This document shows, piece by piece, positions 26,893 to 35,008 of a DNA stretch of 64,000 nucleotides. The stretch is from contig CAVSKV010000002.1 in assembly GCA_963728785.1 (NCBI GenBank), positions 682,001-746,000 of the forward strand, read 5' to 3'. Made by a program: the position numbers and the translations under genes. The stretch comes from JAGWRI01 sp963728785 (lineage in GTDB: Bacteria; Gemmatimonadota; Gemmatimonadetes; Gemmatimonadales; Gemmatimonadaceae). How positions within the stretch are numbered: position 1 is the stretch's first letter; each line of letters begins with the position of its first letter. Under the pieces are notes generated by a model that was not told where the DNA came from, made no database searches, and saw only the letters and a program-made list of their open reading frames with translations.

Positions 26893-29151
26893 CTACCGGG
26901 CGGGCGGCAGGTTGGTGAGCAGGTACCGCGTAAGCGTGGAAAATAGCTGCAGCGTGGTGCCCGCTCCTTCGCATATCCAGTGGGTCCGGTTGGGATAGAT
27001 CATGACGTCGAACTGCTTGTCCAGAGCCACCAGCCGGTTGATGAGCCGGGCCGTGCCCTGATAGTGCACGTTGTCGTCGCCGGTACCGTGCACAATCAGG
27101 AGTTTCCCCTTCAAACCGTCAGCGAAGTTGATGGGGGACCCGGTCCGGTAGCCCTCGGGATTCTGCTCCGGCGTGCCCATGTAGCGCTCCTGGTAGATCG
27201 TGTCGTACAGCCGCTGGTCGGCCACCGGCGCCACGGCCATGCCGAGCGAATAGACGTCCGGATACCGGAACATCGCGTTCAAGGTGCTCGATCCGCCGCC
27301 GCTCCAGCCCCAGATGGCCACGCGCGTGCTGTCGGCGTACGGATGCGAACGGGCGAACGACCGCACCGCGTCTGCCTGCTCCCTGCTGGAGAGGGGGCCG
27401 ATGGACCCGTAAATGACCTTTCGCCAGGCACGGCCCTTGGGCGCGGGCGTGCCGCGATTGTCGAAGCTCACCACGAGGTACCCTTCGTCGGCCAGCATCT
27501 GGTGCCAGAGCATCTCGCTCCCACCCCACCGGTCCATCACCGTCTGCGCCGCCGGCTCTCCGTACACGTTCACCAGAACCGGGTAGCGTTTGGAGGGGTC
27601 GAAGTCGTTGGGGCGGATCATGTAGCCGTCCAGCGTCGCGCCGTCGCTCACCGTCACATGGAAGAACTGCACGGGTGCGCGGATGGCATCGGCGGCCGCG
27701 GCGAGCAGCCGATCGTTCGACACGAGGTTCCGTGCGGTCGCAGCGGCCGGGAATCGCACGAGGTCCATGACCGGCGGCGTGTCGAAGCTCGAGTACGTAT
27801 GGAACGCCCAGTGCGCGTTGGGCGAGAAGTCGTAGCCGTGCACTCCGGCCTCGCCGGCCGGCGAGAGTCGCTCAGGCGCGCCGGGATGGTCGAGGGAAAC
27901 GCGGTACAGATATCGTTGCGTGGCATCGTCCGGCGAAGCGATCACATACACCCAGCCCGCCACATCGTCGATTGCGGCCACGCTCTCCACGTCGTAGGCG
28001 CCCGGGGTCAGCAGCCGCTGGGTTCGTCCGTCGCGCGATACCTCGTAGACATGGCGCCAGCCGTCGCGCTCGCTCGGCCAGAGGAACGCCCGCTGCCCCG
28101 GCATCCAGTGGACGTCCTCCACCAGGTCCACCCAGGCGCTGTCCGTCTCGGTGAACACCGTATGCGGTTCTCCCGCGCGGATGTCGGCCAGAATCACCGC
28201 ATCACGGTTCTGCGCGCGGTTCATATGCTGGATCATCACCTCGTGGGAGCCGGCCCACTCCATCCACGGCACGTAGTTGTTGCGCGGATCCCCCGGAAGT
28301 GCGATCCAGGTGACCTTTCCGCCCGCCGCGGGGACGACCCCCACGCGCACCGCCGAGTTCGTGGTCCCCGCTTTCGGATACTGCACCGGCACCGTGAACG
28401 GGTAGAGCGAGTCGGTGACGTCGAGCATCAGAAAGTCGCGAATGCCGGACATGTCGAACTGCCAGAAGGCGATGTTCGCACCGTCGGGGGACCAGCGGAA
28501 TCCATCGCGCAGATCGAATTCTTCTTCGTATACCCAGTCGCTCATTCCGTTGACGAGCGTATGCGAGGCGTCGCCAGTGAGCCGCGTCGCCCGGCCGCCA
28601 TCCGCCGGTTCCACGTACAGATCGCCGTTCAGGACGTACGCCACCCGCGATCCGTCCGGCGAGAACTTGGCGAACATGAGCCGTGACTCCGGCACGCTCG
28701 GCCCGCCCACCTGGTGCAGCGCCCCGCTGCCGAGGTCGAGGACCCAGTAGTCGCCCCGGGTGTTCTGGCGCCAGACGCGCCGCGTATTGGTGAACACCAG
28801 CAGCTTCCTACCGTTCGCGGAGAAGCTGTAGTCGTCGGGAACGAGGGGCCCCTGGCGTCCCGCAGGAACGAGCGCCGTGGCCGGCACCTTCACCGACCGG
28901 GCGCCGGTGGCGGCATCGTATACCACGATGTCGTAGCCCGGCACGGCCGGAGACGGCTCGAGGGTCAGGTAGGCGTCGCCGGTATCGGTCCAGCGGGCCG
29001 GCCCGAACCGCTCGCCCGCATACGTACCCGAGGCGAAGATCCGATGGAGTGCCGAGTCCACGGGAGCAGGGATCTGTTGGGCGCCGGCCGGCGCCCCGAC
29101 CGTCACCAGCAGGCAAACGGCCGCGAGGGCGGCGATTGGGAATTTCCGCAT
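26893..29151 (-). CDS. exported S9B dipeptidyl peptidase IV-like serine peptidase
   Basis: A 752-residue exported peptidase with a signal peptide (about residues 1-24, ending GAPAGAQ). The DPP-IV beta-propeller carries the double-Glu motif in SDWVYEEEFDLRDGF that anchors the substrate N-terminus. The alpha/beta hydrolase domain has nucleophile GWSGGGSS, Asp in HGTGDDNVHYQ and catalytic His near residue 724 in PNRTHW. It would release Xaa-Pro dipeptides from peptides in the periplasm or outside. The usual GWSYGG elbow reads GWSGGG, a small deviation. It is divergent from the metalloprotease gene. Confidence 0.92.
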   Translation of the reverse strand: MRKFPIAALAAVCLLVTVGAPAGAQQIPAPVDSALHRIFASGTYAGERFGPARWTDTGDAYLTLEPSPAVPGYDIVVYDAATGARSVKVPATALVPAGRQGPLVPDDYSFSANGRKLLVFTNTRRVWRQNTRGDYWVLDLGSGALHQVGGPSVPESRLMFAKFSPDGSRVAYVLNGDLYVEPADGGRATRLTGDASHTLVNGMSDWVYEEEFDLRDGFRWSPDGANIAFWQFDMSGIRDFLMLDVTDSLYPFTVPVQYPKAGTTNSAVRVGVVPAAGGKVTWIALPGDPRNNYVPWMEWAGSHEVMIQHMNRAQNRDAVILADIRAGEPHTVFTETDSAWVDLVEDVHWMPGQRAFLWPSERDGWRHVYEVSRDGRTQRLLTPGAYDVESVAAIDDVAGWVYVIASPDDATQRYLYRVSLDHPGAPERLSPAGEAGVHGYDFSPNAHWAFHTYSSFDTPPVMDLVRFPAAATARNLVSNDRLLAAAADAIRAPVQFFHVTVSDGATLDGYMIRPNDFDPSKRYPVLVNVYGEPAAQTVMDRWGGSEMLWHQMLADEGYLVVSFDNRGTPAPKGRAWRKVIYGSIGPLSSREQADAVRSFARSHPYADSTRVAIWGWSGGGSSTLNAMFRYPDVYSLGMAVAPVADQRLYDTIYQERYMGTPEQNPEGYRTGSPINFADGLKGKLLIVHGTGDDNVHYQGTARLINRLVALDKQFDVMIYPNRTHWICEGAGTTLQLFSTLTRYLLTNLPPAR

Positions 29152-29311
29152 GGCTGTCCTCGGCGCCGGGCGCCGGATGAAGCGTGTCTGGAGCCGCCCA
29201 CCGTGTCGTTCCAGGGCCCTGTTGCGGCCGCGGTCCCCACGTCATAATAGCTGCGCTCCACCGCGCCGCGCGCCCACGCGGCCGTTCAGTCCCCTCTTCC
29301 CCTTCGTCCCC

Positions 29312-31921
29312 ATGTCCACTCGCATCGCCAGCCTCCTCGCGGCCGCGTGCGTGGCGGGATGCGCCGGATCGTCGACGCCCGCCGCGACGACTCCTGCGCC
29401 GGCGCCCGCTCCTGCCGCAGCGCCTGCCCAGACTCCTGAATCCACGATGGCCGTAGCGGCCGCCCCGGGACGGGGCGGAGGCCGCGGCGCCGGGCGCGGC
29501 GGCGCCGAAGCCGCCCCCACTGGGCCGCAACCCTACCGCCGCGTGATCCCGGCCAGCGCCGAGACGCGGCGTGGACTGTTCATCACGCACCGTGTGGGTG
29601 ACAAACTCTACTTCGAGATCCCGACCCACGAACTCGACAAGGATATGCTGATCGTTGGCCGGTACGACCGCGCGGCCGCGCCGCAGCCGCAGGGTCGTGC
29701 CGGTGGTACCGGCGGCGGATTCGGCGACTTCGGCGGCGACGAGTTCATGGAGCGCACGCTGCGCTGGGACCGCGTAGGCGACCACATCGTGCTTCGCACC
29801 CCGTCGTTCAACATCACCGCCGACAGCACGATGTCGGTATACCGGTCGGTCGAATCATCGAATTTTGCGCCGATCATCATGATGTTCAACATCGAGAGCT
29901 TCGGTCCCGACAGCGCCCCCGTAGTAGATGTGACGCGACTGTTCACGACCACGGTGCCCGAGATCGCCGCCATTCGCGGCACGATCGACGCCAACCGGTC
30001 ATACGTCGAAAGTGCACTGTCGTTCCCGGAGAACGTGGAGATCCAGGCCGCGCAGACCGGAACGCCAGCGGCCACCGCTGCGGCCGGGCGTGCCGGCGGG
30101 GGCGGAGGTGGGCGGGGCGGGCAGGCCGAGGCGCAGAGCGTACTCGCGCACTGGAGCATGATCAAGCTCCCCGAGAATCCGATGCCTATCCGGTATTCCG
30201 ACGAGCGCATGGGATTCTTCAGCGTCCGCACCGTGGACTTCGGTAGCAACGACCAGGTGGCCGTGCCCCGCCAGTACATCACGCGGTGGCGCCTCGAGTG
30301 CTCGGACCGCATGGATGGAAATCTCTGCTACCCCAAGAAGCAGATCGTCTACTACGTAGATCCCGGCACGCCCGACAAGTGGAAGCCGTGGATCGAGAAG
30401 GCGATCGAGAGCTGGCAGCCCGCTTTCGAGGCGGCCGGCTTCAAGGACGCGATCATCGCCAAGGAGGCGCCGACCAACGATCCCAACTGGTCGATGGAGG
30501 ACATCCGGCACACGGTGATCCGCTGGCTTCCGTCCACCGTCGAGAACTCGGTGGGGCCGCACGTCAGCGATCCGCGCACAGGCGAGATCCTCAACGGATC
30601 GCCGCGCATTTTCCACAATCTCATCGAGCTCATGCAGTACTGGTACTTCAGCCAGGCGGCGCAGGTCGATCCGCGGGCGCGCCACCTGCCGATGCCCGAC
30701 TCGCTGATGGGCCGGCTCCTCGAGTTCGGCATCGCCCATGAGATCGGCCACACGATCGGATTGCAGCACGACCAGATCGGCAGTTCGGAGTATCCGCCCG
30801 ACAGCGTCCGCAGCCCGACGTGGGTGGCGAAGATGGGCAGCAGCCCGAGCATCATGGACTACTCCCGCTTCAACTACGTGGCGCAGCCCGAGGACCACAT
30901 CCCGTTGTGGACGATGGTGCCGCGCGTCGGCCCGTGGGACAAGTACACGATCGGCTGGGGCTATCGGCCGATCCCCGGCGCCAAGACGCCTGACGAGGAG
31001 AAGCCCACGCTCGAGAAGTGGATCGCGGTGCAGGACACGGTGCCCTGGCTGCGGTTCTCGGTGAACAACGAGTTCGGGCAGTTCGGCACGCAGAGCGAAG
31101 CCGTGGCCGATGCCAATCCGGTGTGGGCCACGGGGCTCGGCTTCAGGAACATCGCCCGTGTGATGGGCTACGTCGCGAGCGCCGGTACCCGTCCGATGGA
31201 AGACAACAGCCTGCTCGAGGCGTTGTACGACCGCACCGTTGGCCAGTGGGCCACTGAAGCGGCGCATCCGACCAACGTGGTCGCCGGCGGACCGGTGTGG
31301 TACAAGTCCGGTAGCCAGCCCGGCCCGGTATACACGGTCAACTCGCGCGGGATGCAGGCCGCAGCGGTGAAGTTCCTGAACGACAGCGTGTTCAAGACAC
31401 CGCAGTACCTCATCCGTCCCGACATCGCGGCGCGTATCGAGCCGACCGGGATGGTGGATCGCATCGGCAGTGCGCAGAATCGCGTGCTCAATTCGCTACT
31501 GAACGATCAGCGCATGGACCGGCTGCTCGAGCTGCAGTCGCTGGCCAAGAACCCCGCTGACGCGTACCCGCTGCCGAGTTTCCTCGACGACGTGCGGCAC
31601 GGGATCTGGAGCGAACTGGGGGCGGCGCATCCGACGATCGATATCTACCGGCGGACGCTGCAGAACAACTACCTGATGCTCATCGATCACAAGCTGAATC
31701 CGACGGAGACGGCGGCAGCGGCCGGCGGCGGGCGTGGGGGCGGCGGACGCGGTGGCGCACAGCCGCTCTCCGACGAGGCGAAGTTCGAGCTTCGCGGCGA
31801 GTTGGCGGCGTTGCAGGCCGACATCCGCTCGGCCATTCCCAAGACTACCGATCGGGAGACGCGCTGGCACCTCCAGGGCGCCGACCATCAGATAGACGAG
31901 ATCCTGAACCCCAAGAAGTAG
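29312..31921 (+). CDS. lipoprotein zinc metalloprotease, DUF5117/DUF5118 type
   Basis: An 869-residue outer-surface lipoprotein. The lipobox is VAGC near residue 17, followed by an Ala/Pro-rich linker. The catalytic metzincin motif HEIGHTIGLQH lies at about residues 476-486, with a Met-turn-like SIMDYSRFNY downstream. The flanking DUF5117-like region (FEIPTHELDKDMLIVGRYD) and the C-terminal helical region match large zinc-dependent peptidases common in Bacteroidota and Gemmatimonadota. ATG 29312 starts the lipoprotein signal directly, so the open frame further upstream is ignored. Gly/Arg-rich inserts occur near residues 55, 265 and 810. Confidence 0.9.
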   Translation: MSTRIASLLAAACVAGCAGSSTPAATTPAPAPAPAAAPAQTPESTMAVAAAPGRGGGRGAGRGGAEAAPTGPQPYRRVIPASAETRRGLFITHRVGDKLYFEIPTHELDKDMLIVGRYDRAAAPQPQGRAGGTGGGFGDFGGDEFMERTLRWDRVGDHIVLRTPSFNITADSTMSVYRSVESSNFAPIIMMFNIESFGPDSAPVVDVTRLFTTTVPEIAAIRGTIDANRSYVESALSFPENVEIQAAQTGTPAATAAAGRAGGGGGGRGGQAEAQSVLAHWSMIKLPENPMPIRYSDERMGFFSVRTVDFGSNDQVAVPRQYITRWRLECSDRMDGNLCYPKKQIVYYVDPGTPDKWKPWIEKAIESWQPAFEAAGFKDAIIAKEAPTNDPNWSMEDIRHTVIRWLPSTVENSVGPHVSDPRTGEILNGSPRIFHNLIELMQYWYFSQAAQVDPRARHLPMPDSLMGRLLEFGIAHEIGHTIGLQHDQIGSSEYPPDSVRSPTWVAKMGSSPSIMDYSRFNYVAQPEDHIPLWTMVPRVGPWDKYTIGWGYRPIPGAKTPDEEKPTLEKWIAVQDTVPWLRFSVNNEFGQFGTQSEAVADANPVWATGLGFRNIARVMGYVASAGTRPMEDNSLLEALYDRTVGQWATEAAHPTNVVAGGPVWYKSGSQPGPVYTVNSRGMQAAAVKFLNDSVFKTPQYLIRPDIAARIEPTGMVDRIGSAQNRVLNSLLNDQRMDRLLELQSLAKNPADAYPLPSFLDDVRHGIWSELGAAHPTIDIYRRTLQNNYLMLIDHKLNPTETAAAAGGGRGGGGRGGAQPLSDEAKFELRGELAALQADIRSAIPKTTDRETRWHLQGADHQIDEILNPKK

Positions 31922-31944
31922 CCGGATTTCGGTGCAGAAACGTC

Positions 31945-31975
31945 AAACGGGGTCGCGCGATGCGCGGCCCCGTTT
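31945..31975 (+). terminator. hairpin after the metalloprotease gene
   Basis: Two 14-bp arms (31945-31958, 31962-31975) flank a 3-nt loop, with one G-T pair. The base of the stem is AAA/TTT, as in Rho-independent terminators. It lies 24 nt after the stop codon. Confidence 0.65.
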
Positions 31976-32022
31976 GCCGCGCACGGTCATGCGCGAGCGG
32001 TACACCGGCGAGGAAATGCGGC

Positions 32023-32051
32023 TTGACAGGCCGCCGGCTCGCGCCTATCCT
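32023..32051 (+). promoter_or_regulatory. strong sigma70-type promoter before the tRNA
   Basis: A perfect -35 TTGACA (32023-32028), a 17-bp GC-rich spacer and a -10 TATCCT (32046-32051) are present. Transcription would start near 32058. No sizeable gene begins downstream; the transcript would meet a terminator at 32190-32220. Confidence 0.65.
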
Positions 32052-32089
32052 CCCGTTCCCACAGTATCTGCACACGAATCCGAACGACG

Positions 32090-32158
32090 ATGCCACGCTC
32101 CTTCAGCAATTCGAATAGTGGTTGCCCCAATTGCGCCTCGTCCCCGAGGTCTGGCTAG
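32090..32158 (+). CDS. possible 22-residue peptide with a CPNC motif
   Basis: ATG 32090 opens a 22-codon frame ending in TAG, rich in Ser and Asn, with one CxxC pair (GCPNCA). No clear ribosome site is visible. It is listed because it is the only frame inside the promoter-terminator unit. Chance is a real possibility. Confidence 0.25.
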   Translation: MPRSFSNSNSGCPNCASSPRSG

Positions 32159-32189
32159 CGCGCACGCAACGTTCCGAGCATGCAAAGCG

Positions 32190-32220
32190 CCCGCCAGATC
32201 TCCTGGTGGGTTTTCTTTTT
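32190..32220 (+). terminator. Rho-independent terminator upstream of tRNA-Asn
   Basis: An 8-bp stem (32190-32197 with 32203-32210, one G-T pair) has a 5-nt loop and is followed by TTTTCTTTTT. This is the clearest intrinsic terminator in the window. It would end the small transcript starting near 32058. Confidence 0.8.
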
Positions 32221-32234
32221 GGTGGGTTGGTTGA

Positions 32235-32307
32235 TGGGGTGTAGGTCAACTGGCAGACCGCCTGACTGTTAATCAGGAAGTTGGAGGTTCGAGTCCTCCC
32301 GCCCCAG
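32235..32307 (+). tRNA. tRNA-Asn (anticodon GTT)
   Basis: A complete 73-nt cloverleaf. The acceptor TGGGGTG pairs with CGCCCCA with one G-T pair. The D stem is GGTC/GACC, and the anticodon stem CCTGA/TCAGG has loop CTGTTAA (anticodon GTT). The variable loop is AAGTT and the T arm is GGAGG-TTCGAGT-CCTCC. The discriminator base is G, as usual for tRNA-Asn. CCA is not encoded. A tyrosine integrase gene ends 28 bp downstream, so the gene is the likely attachment site for the island. Confidence 0.95.
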
Positions 32308-32334
32308 TTGCGTAACGCGCCAATTCACTAGGAG

Positions 32335-33630
32335 TTACGCGAGCTCACTTGTTTGCCTCTGCGCTCGAGGTGCCGTTTGTAGCGCTGTTTCTCCGCGGCC
32401 GGTACTTCGGCTGAGTTCCCGGACCTTCCGCTCCTCAGAAATCACGCTGAGTAGCGTTTGCTGATCGGGTTGCTGGTAGCAGCGAAGCAGTGTTTCCACG
32501 CTGCGCCAGCCGCCGGCCGCCGCGACATCCTTGAGCGGGAGATGCTTTCGCTCCGTGGCCCATTTCCGCCGGTACGCGTGCCAGAGGCTGCCGTGTTGCG
32601 GCCCCAGGCCCGCCTGCTGCTGCGCCAAGCGAAGGAATTTGTCGAACTGGTCGCGGCCCATCGCCTGAGACGCGTCCCGTTCCGCCGGGAAGACCCACCC
32701 TCCGATTGCCCCCATTCGCGCCTGATATGTCCGAAGCTCCTCCGCGAACTTCGCCGGCATCGGCATCACGCCTTCGAACCCCTTCTTGTCTGTTTCGGCG
32801 CGCCACCGGATCGTCATGGCGTCAAAATCGACGTCCGACCATTTCAGTTGTCGGATCGACCCGAGCCTTCGCCCAGTCGCCTCCGCGATCACCAGAGCGA
32901 GTTCCACTTTCCGCCACCGCAACATGAGACCTTTGCCCACCGCCTCAGCTTGAAGTTGCCGAAGCATCTGGCGCGTCCCCTCAAATCGTTCCCACGTCGC
33001 AACCGGCCGTCGTGGGTTCTTCTCGCGTTGAATTGCGACGCCCTGGAGTGGGTTTCTGTCCAACAGCGGCTGATCCCCTGCCCCACGCATGGTTGTCGCC
33101 CATCGGAGCATACTGCGAAGTACCACGACGTCCGCTTCCACGGAACGCGCACGGACTGCGTGCGTGCTACTTCCGTCCTTCAGCTTGATCCCGCCGGCAC
33201 GACGCGCTGAGCAATACGCGTGTTGGTCCGCTGCCGACAGGCTCTCGACTTGGCGTCGCGGCCCGAAGAAGGCGAGCAAGATCTCGACCCGCGCTTTGGC
33301 ATCGTGTTTCGTTCGCGGGTGGTTATCCGCATACTCGGGAGCATCCCGTTCGAAGCGCTCCCAGAGGTCGCCAAGGGTCAATGCGGTCCGGGGGGCACCC
33401 CCCTCGTTGCGCAACAGTGCCGCGAGGAGTTGTCGGCCGAGACGATCCGCCTCGTTTCGGTCGCGCGTGCCTAGCGAGCGAAGGTCGCGTCCTTTGCCAG
33501 GCACCCAAACTGCCCTGTAAAACATCCCATGCCTTCGTTTTTGAAACAGCCGGACGCGCATCCCTCGTTCACCCAGGGACTTCGTCCAACGAGCGGCGAC
33601 GGTTCGCCATTCGGATCTACGCTTCGCCAC
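32335..33630 (-). CDS. int: tyrosine recombinase/integrase next to tRNA-Asn
   Basis: A 431-residue tyrosine recombinase. Catalytic boxes are visible: first Arg in EATGRRLGSIRQLKWSDVD, HAYRRKWATE for the H-x-x-R box, and GGWRSVETLLRCYQQPD with the Trp/His position and the nucleophile Tyr. The N-terminal 170 residues contain an arm-binding and SAM-like core-binding region. Its 3' end faces the tRNA, the standard layout for tRNA-targeting islands. It would integrate and, with the upstream HTH protein, excise the left element. Met24 is an alternative start. It overlaps the upstream gene by 14 nt. Confidence 0.92.
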   Translation of the reverse strand: MAKRRSEWRTVAARWTKSLGERGMRVRLFQKRRHGMFYRAVWVPGKGRDLRSLGTRDRNEADRLGRQLLAALLRNEGGAPRTALTLGDLWERFERDAPEYADNHPRTKHDAKARVEILLAFFGPRRQVESLSAADQHAYCSARRAGGIKLKDGSSTHAVRARSVEADVVVLRSMLRWATTMRGAGDQPLLDRNPLQGVAIQREKNPRRPVATWERFEGTRQMLRQLQAEAVGKGLMLRWRKVELALVIAEATGRRLGSIRQLKWSDVDFDAMTIRWRAETDKKGFEGVMPMPAKFAEELRTYQARMGAIGGWVFPAERDASQAMGRDQFDKFLRLAQQQAGLGPQHGSLWHAYRRKWATERKHLPLKDVAAAGGWRSVETLLRCYQQPDQQTLLSVISEERKVRELSRSTGRGETALQTAPRAQRQTSELA

Positions 33631-34039
33631 ATGTGCCTCCGTAAGGACGGCGGCTCATGAGGGACCGAGCGTCGGCGACGGGATCATACGCGGCGACTCG
33701 GGGACCATCAAGTTTGCGCGGCCGAACGGGCAGGTCGCTTCGGCGGATCATCGGCTTTCCGCGGCGCCCGGCGTTGGGAATCCTCCCTTCGCGGACGAGG
33801 CGGGCGAGGTGATCGACGCTGTAGCCGCTCTGCTGGGCGGCCTCAGCGAGCGTGAGGTCGTCCAAGGCGGCCACCTGCAGGCTGGCCTCCAGCTCGTCCG
33901 CACACCGACGGAAGGCCGCGGCGGATCCCCGACTGAATTCCGCAAGGTCGGCGGCTCGTGCACGCCACGCGGCGGCGAGCTCCGGAGTCAGCAGCGGCCG
34001 GGATGCGGGAGCCGATTGGCGGTCGGGTTGGCACATCAC
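33617..34039 (-). CDS. HTH DNA-binding protein, excisionase-like
   Basis: A 140-residue protein. A helix-turn-helix of the MerR/excisionase type lies in the middle: LTLAEAAQQSGYSVDHLARLVREGRIPNAG, with a basic wing ending MIRRSDLP. The N-terminal half is an Ala/Arg-rich helix. It overlaps int at its 3' end (14 nt) and the preceding gene at its 5' end (ATGA). Position and fold suggest a recombination directionality factor or a local regulator. Confidence 0.7.
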   Translation of the reverse strand: MMCQPDRQSAPASRPLLTPELAAAWRARAADLAEFSRGSAAAFRRCADELEASLQVAALDDLTLAEAAQQSGYSVDHLARLVREGRIPNAGRRGKPMIRRSDLPVRPRKLDGPRVAAYDPVADARSLMSRRPYGGTCGEA

Positions 34040-34413
34040 TCGGTCGCCCTCCGGAGCGCACGCTCCCAGGCTTCCTCGGGCTCCGCGCGGCGACGCACCG
34101 TGCCGCCGAGCGCGTGGACAACATCGTCAAACTGGTAGCGCGCGAGCTCGGCGGTCGATACGCCGTCGAGGGCGGCCGCGAGCCGCACAGCGGCCACTGG
34201 CGCGCCCATAATCGAGGCCAACGCGCGCAGGCCATAATCACGCGCGAAGGCACGGTCGAACGCGGGTGCGTGGAGGCAGTTCTCGCGGAACTCGCGCGCC
34301 GCGGGCGAAAGCCGGACAGTGCGCGCCCGCGCGAGCCGCCCGAGATCAGCGAAGCCGTGCGCGAGGTAGAGCCGCTCGAGCGTCTCGCGGTCGAGGAAGT
34401 CGGCCGAGGTCAT
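34036..34413 (-). CDS. hypothetical island protein
   Basis: A 125-residue soluble, helical, Arg/Ala-rich protein of unknown family. ATG 34413 overlaps the previous stop as ATGA, and its own stop overlaps the next start, so it is translated within a chain of coupled genes leading to int. No motif is recognised. The tight coupling is the main evidence that it is real. Confidence 0.6.
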   Translation of the reverse strand: MTSADFLDRETLERLYLAHGFADLGRLARARTVRLSPAAREFRENCLHAPAFDRAFARDYGLRALASIMGAPVAAVRLAAALDGVSTAELARYQFDDVVHALGGTVRRRAEPEEAWERALRRATE

Positions 34414-34571
34414 GGCCCGAACTCCGGCGGGAGTGGCACCTCCCCCCAGAATTCGATCACCAGCGTGCAGCTGACGGCGTGCACCCTGGCGCCAGCGGCC
34501 TCCAGCTCGGCCGGGAGGCGCTTGGCCGCGGTCCGCACCGCCCGAGCGTTGCGGGTCGTTGGCATGGCCAT
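34410..34571 (-). CDS. small hypothetical island protein
   Basis: A 53-residue frame beginning MAMPTTRNARAV (or two codons later) and ending with VIEFWGEVPLPPEFGP. An amphipathic Ala/Arg/Glu helix is followed by a hydrophobic strand. No family is recognised. It overlaps the next gene by 4 nt and would be the first gene of the int operon, downstream of the iteron region. Confidence 0.5.
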   Translation of the reverse strand: MAMPTTRNARAVRTAAKRLPAELEAAGARVHAVSCTLVIEFWGEVPLPPEFGP

Positions 34572-34736
34572 TACCGGCGGTCCTCGGGGGCCTGGACGCA
34601 GCTGACACCGGCGGAACGCCCGCACGCATGATTCCCCGTCGACCGACCGTCACGATAGGCGCGTGCACCCGGGCCTCGCGCAGCGCAGTGAATCCAGCCG
34701 ATGTAGGGAGATGTTACGGTCTGCCCAGGCTGTCGC

Positions 34737-35008
34737 GGGGACAGTGGGGACGGCCTTTCAGTAAACTCTCCCCATGCGCGCGCGCACACACGTACAACAG
34801 GGATAAACTGTCCCCACTGTCCCCCGATTCCGCAACGCGTTGTTTTGAGAAGACTTATCGGGGGTCGATTCGGGGGACAGTTTTGAACCTCCGAGAATTC
34901 TGGGGACAGTTGGGGACGGTTATTCCCAATCCCTCGGCGCGGGGGACAGTTAGGGACAGTTATTCGCATACTCACGGGAAGAGCGAACCTGAGTGATCGG
35001 GGGACAGT
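34737..35008. repeat. iteron array GGGGACAGT, candidate replication origin
   Basis: The 9-mer GGGGACAGT occurs exactly at 34737, 34873, 34902, 34942 and 35000 on the plus strand, and on the minus strand at 34807-34815 and 34816-34824 back to back. One-mismatch copies lie at 34746, 34912 and 34952. The last exact copy is inside the 3' end of the helicase gene; the rest fill the non-coding gap after it. P4-type satellites and small plasmids use such iterons near the alpha/Rep gene for replication initiation. Confidence 0.7.

Larger units (their letters stand above)
32058..32220 (+). ncRNA. candidate small RNA or micro-mRNA, about 160 nt
   Basis: The stretch lies between a near-consensus promoter and a textbook terminator and has no gene of normal size. 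It holds one short frame (32090-32158). Either a regulatory RNA or a peptide-coding transcript fits. It ends 14 nt before the tRNA-Asn gene, so it could also be the leader of the tRNA transcript with an attenuator. Confidence 0.4.

Noticed and set aside
32247..32307. The tRNA-Asn anticodon arm CCTGA-N7-TCAGG resembling the module cores CTGA-N7-TCAG, suggesting the modules are old tRNA attachment sites.
   Set aside because: Only eight bases are shared, and none of the four 7-bp centres looks like a tRNA anticodon loop, since T33 is missing. Also, no repeat of the tRNA 3' end was found to the right.
34571..34975. A 134-codon minus-strand frame across the iteron region.
   Set aside because: Its composition is set by the repeated GGGGACAGT iterons and it lacks a protein-like pattern.
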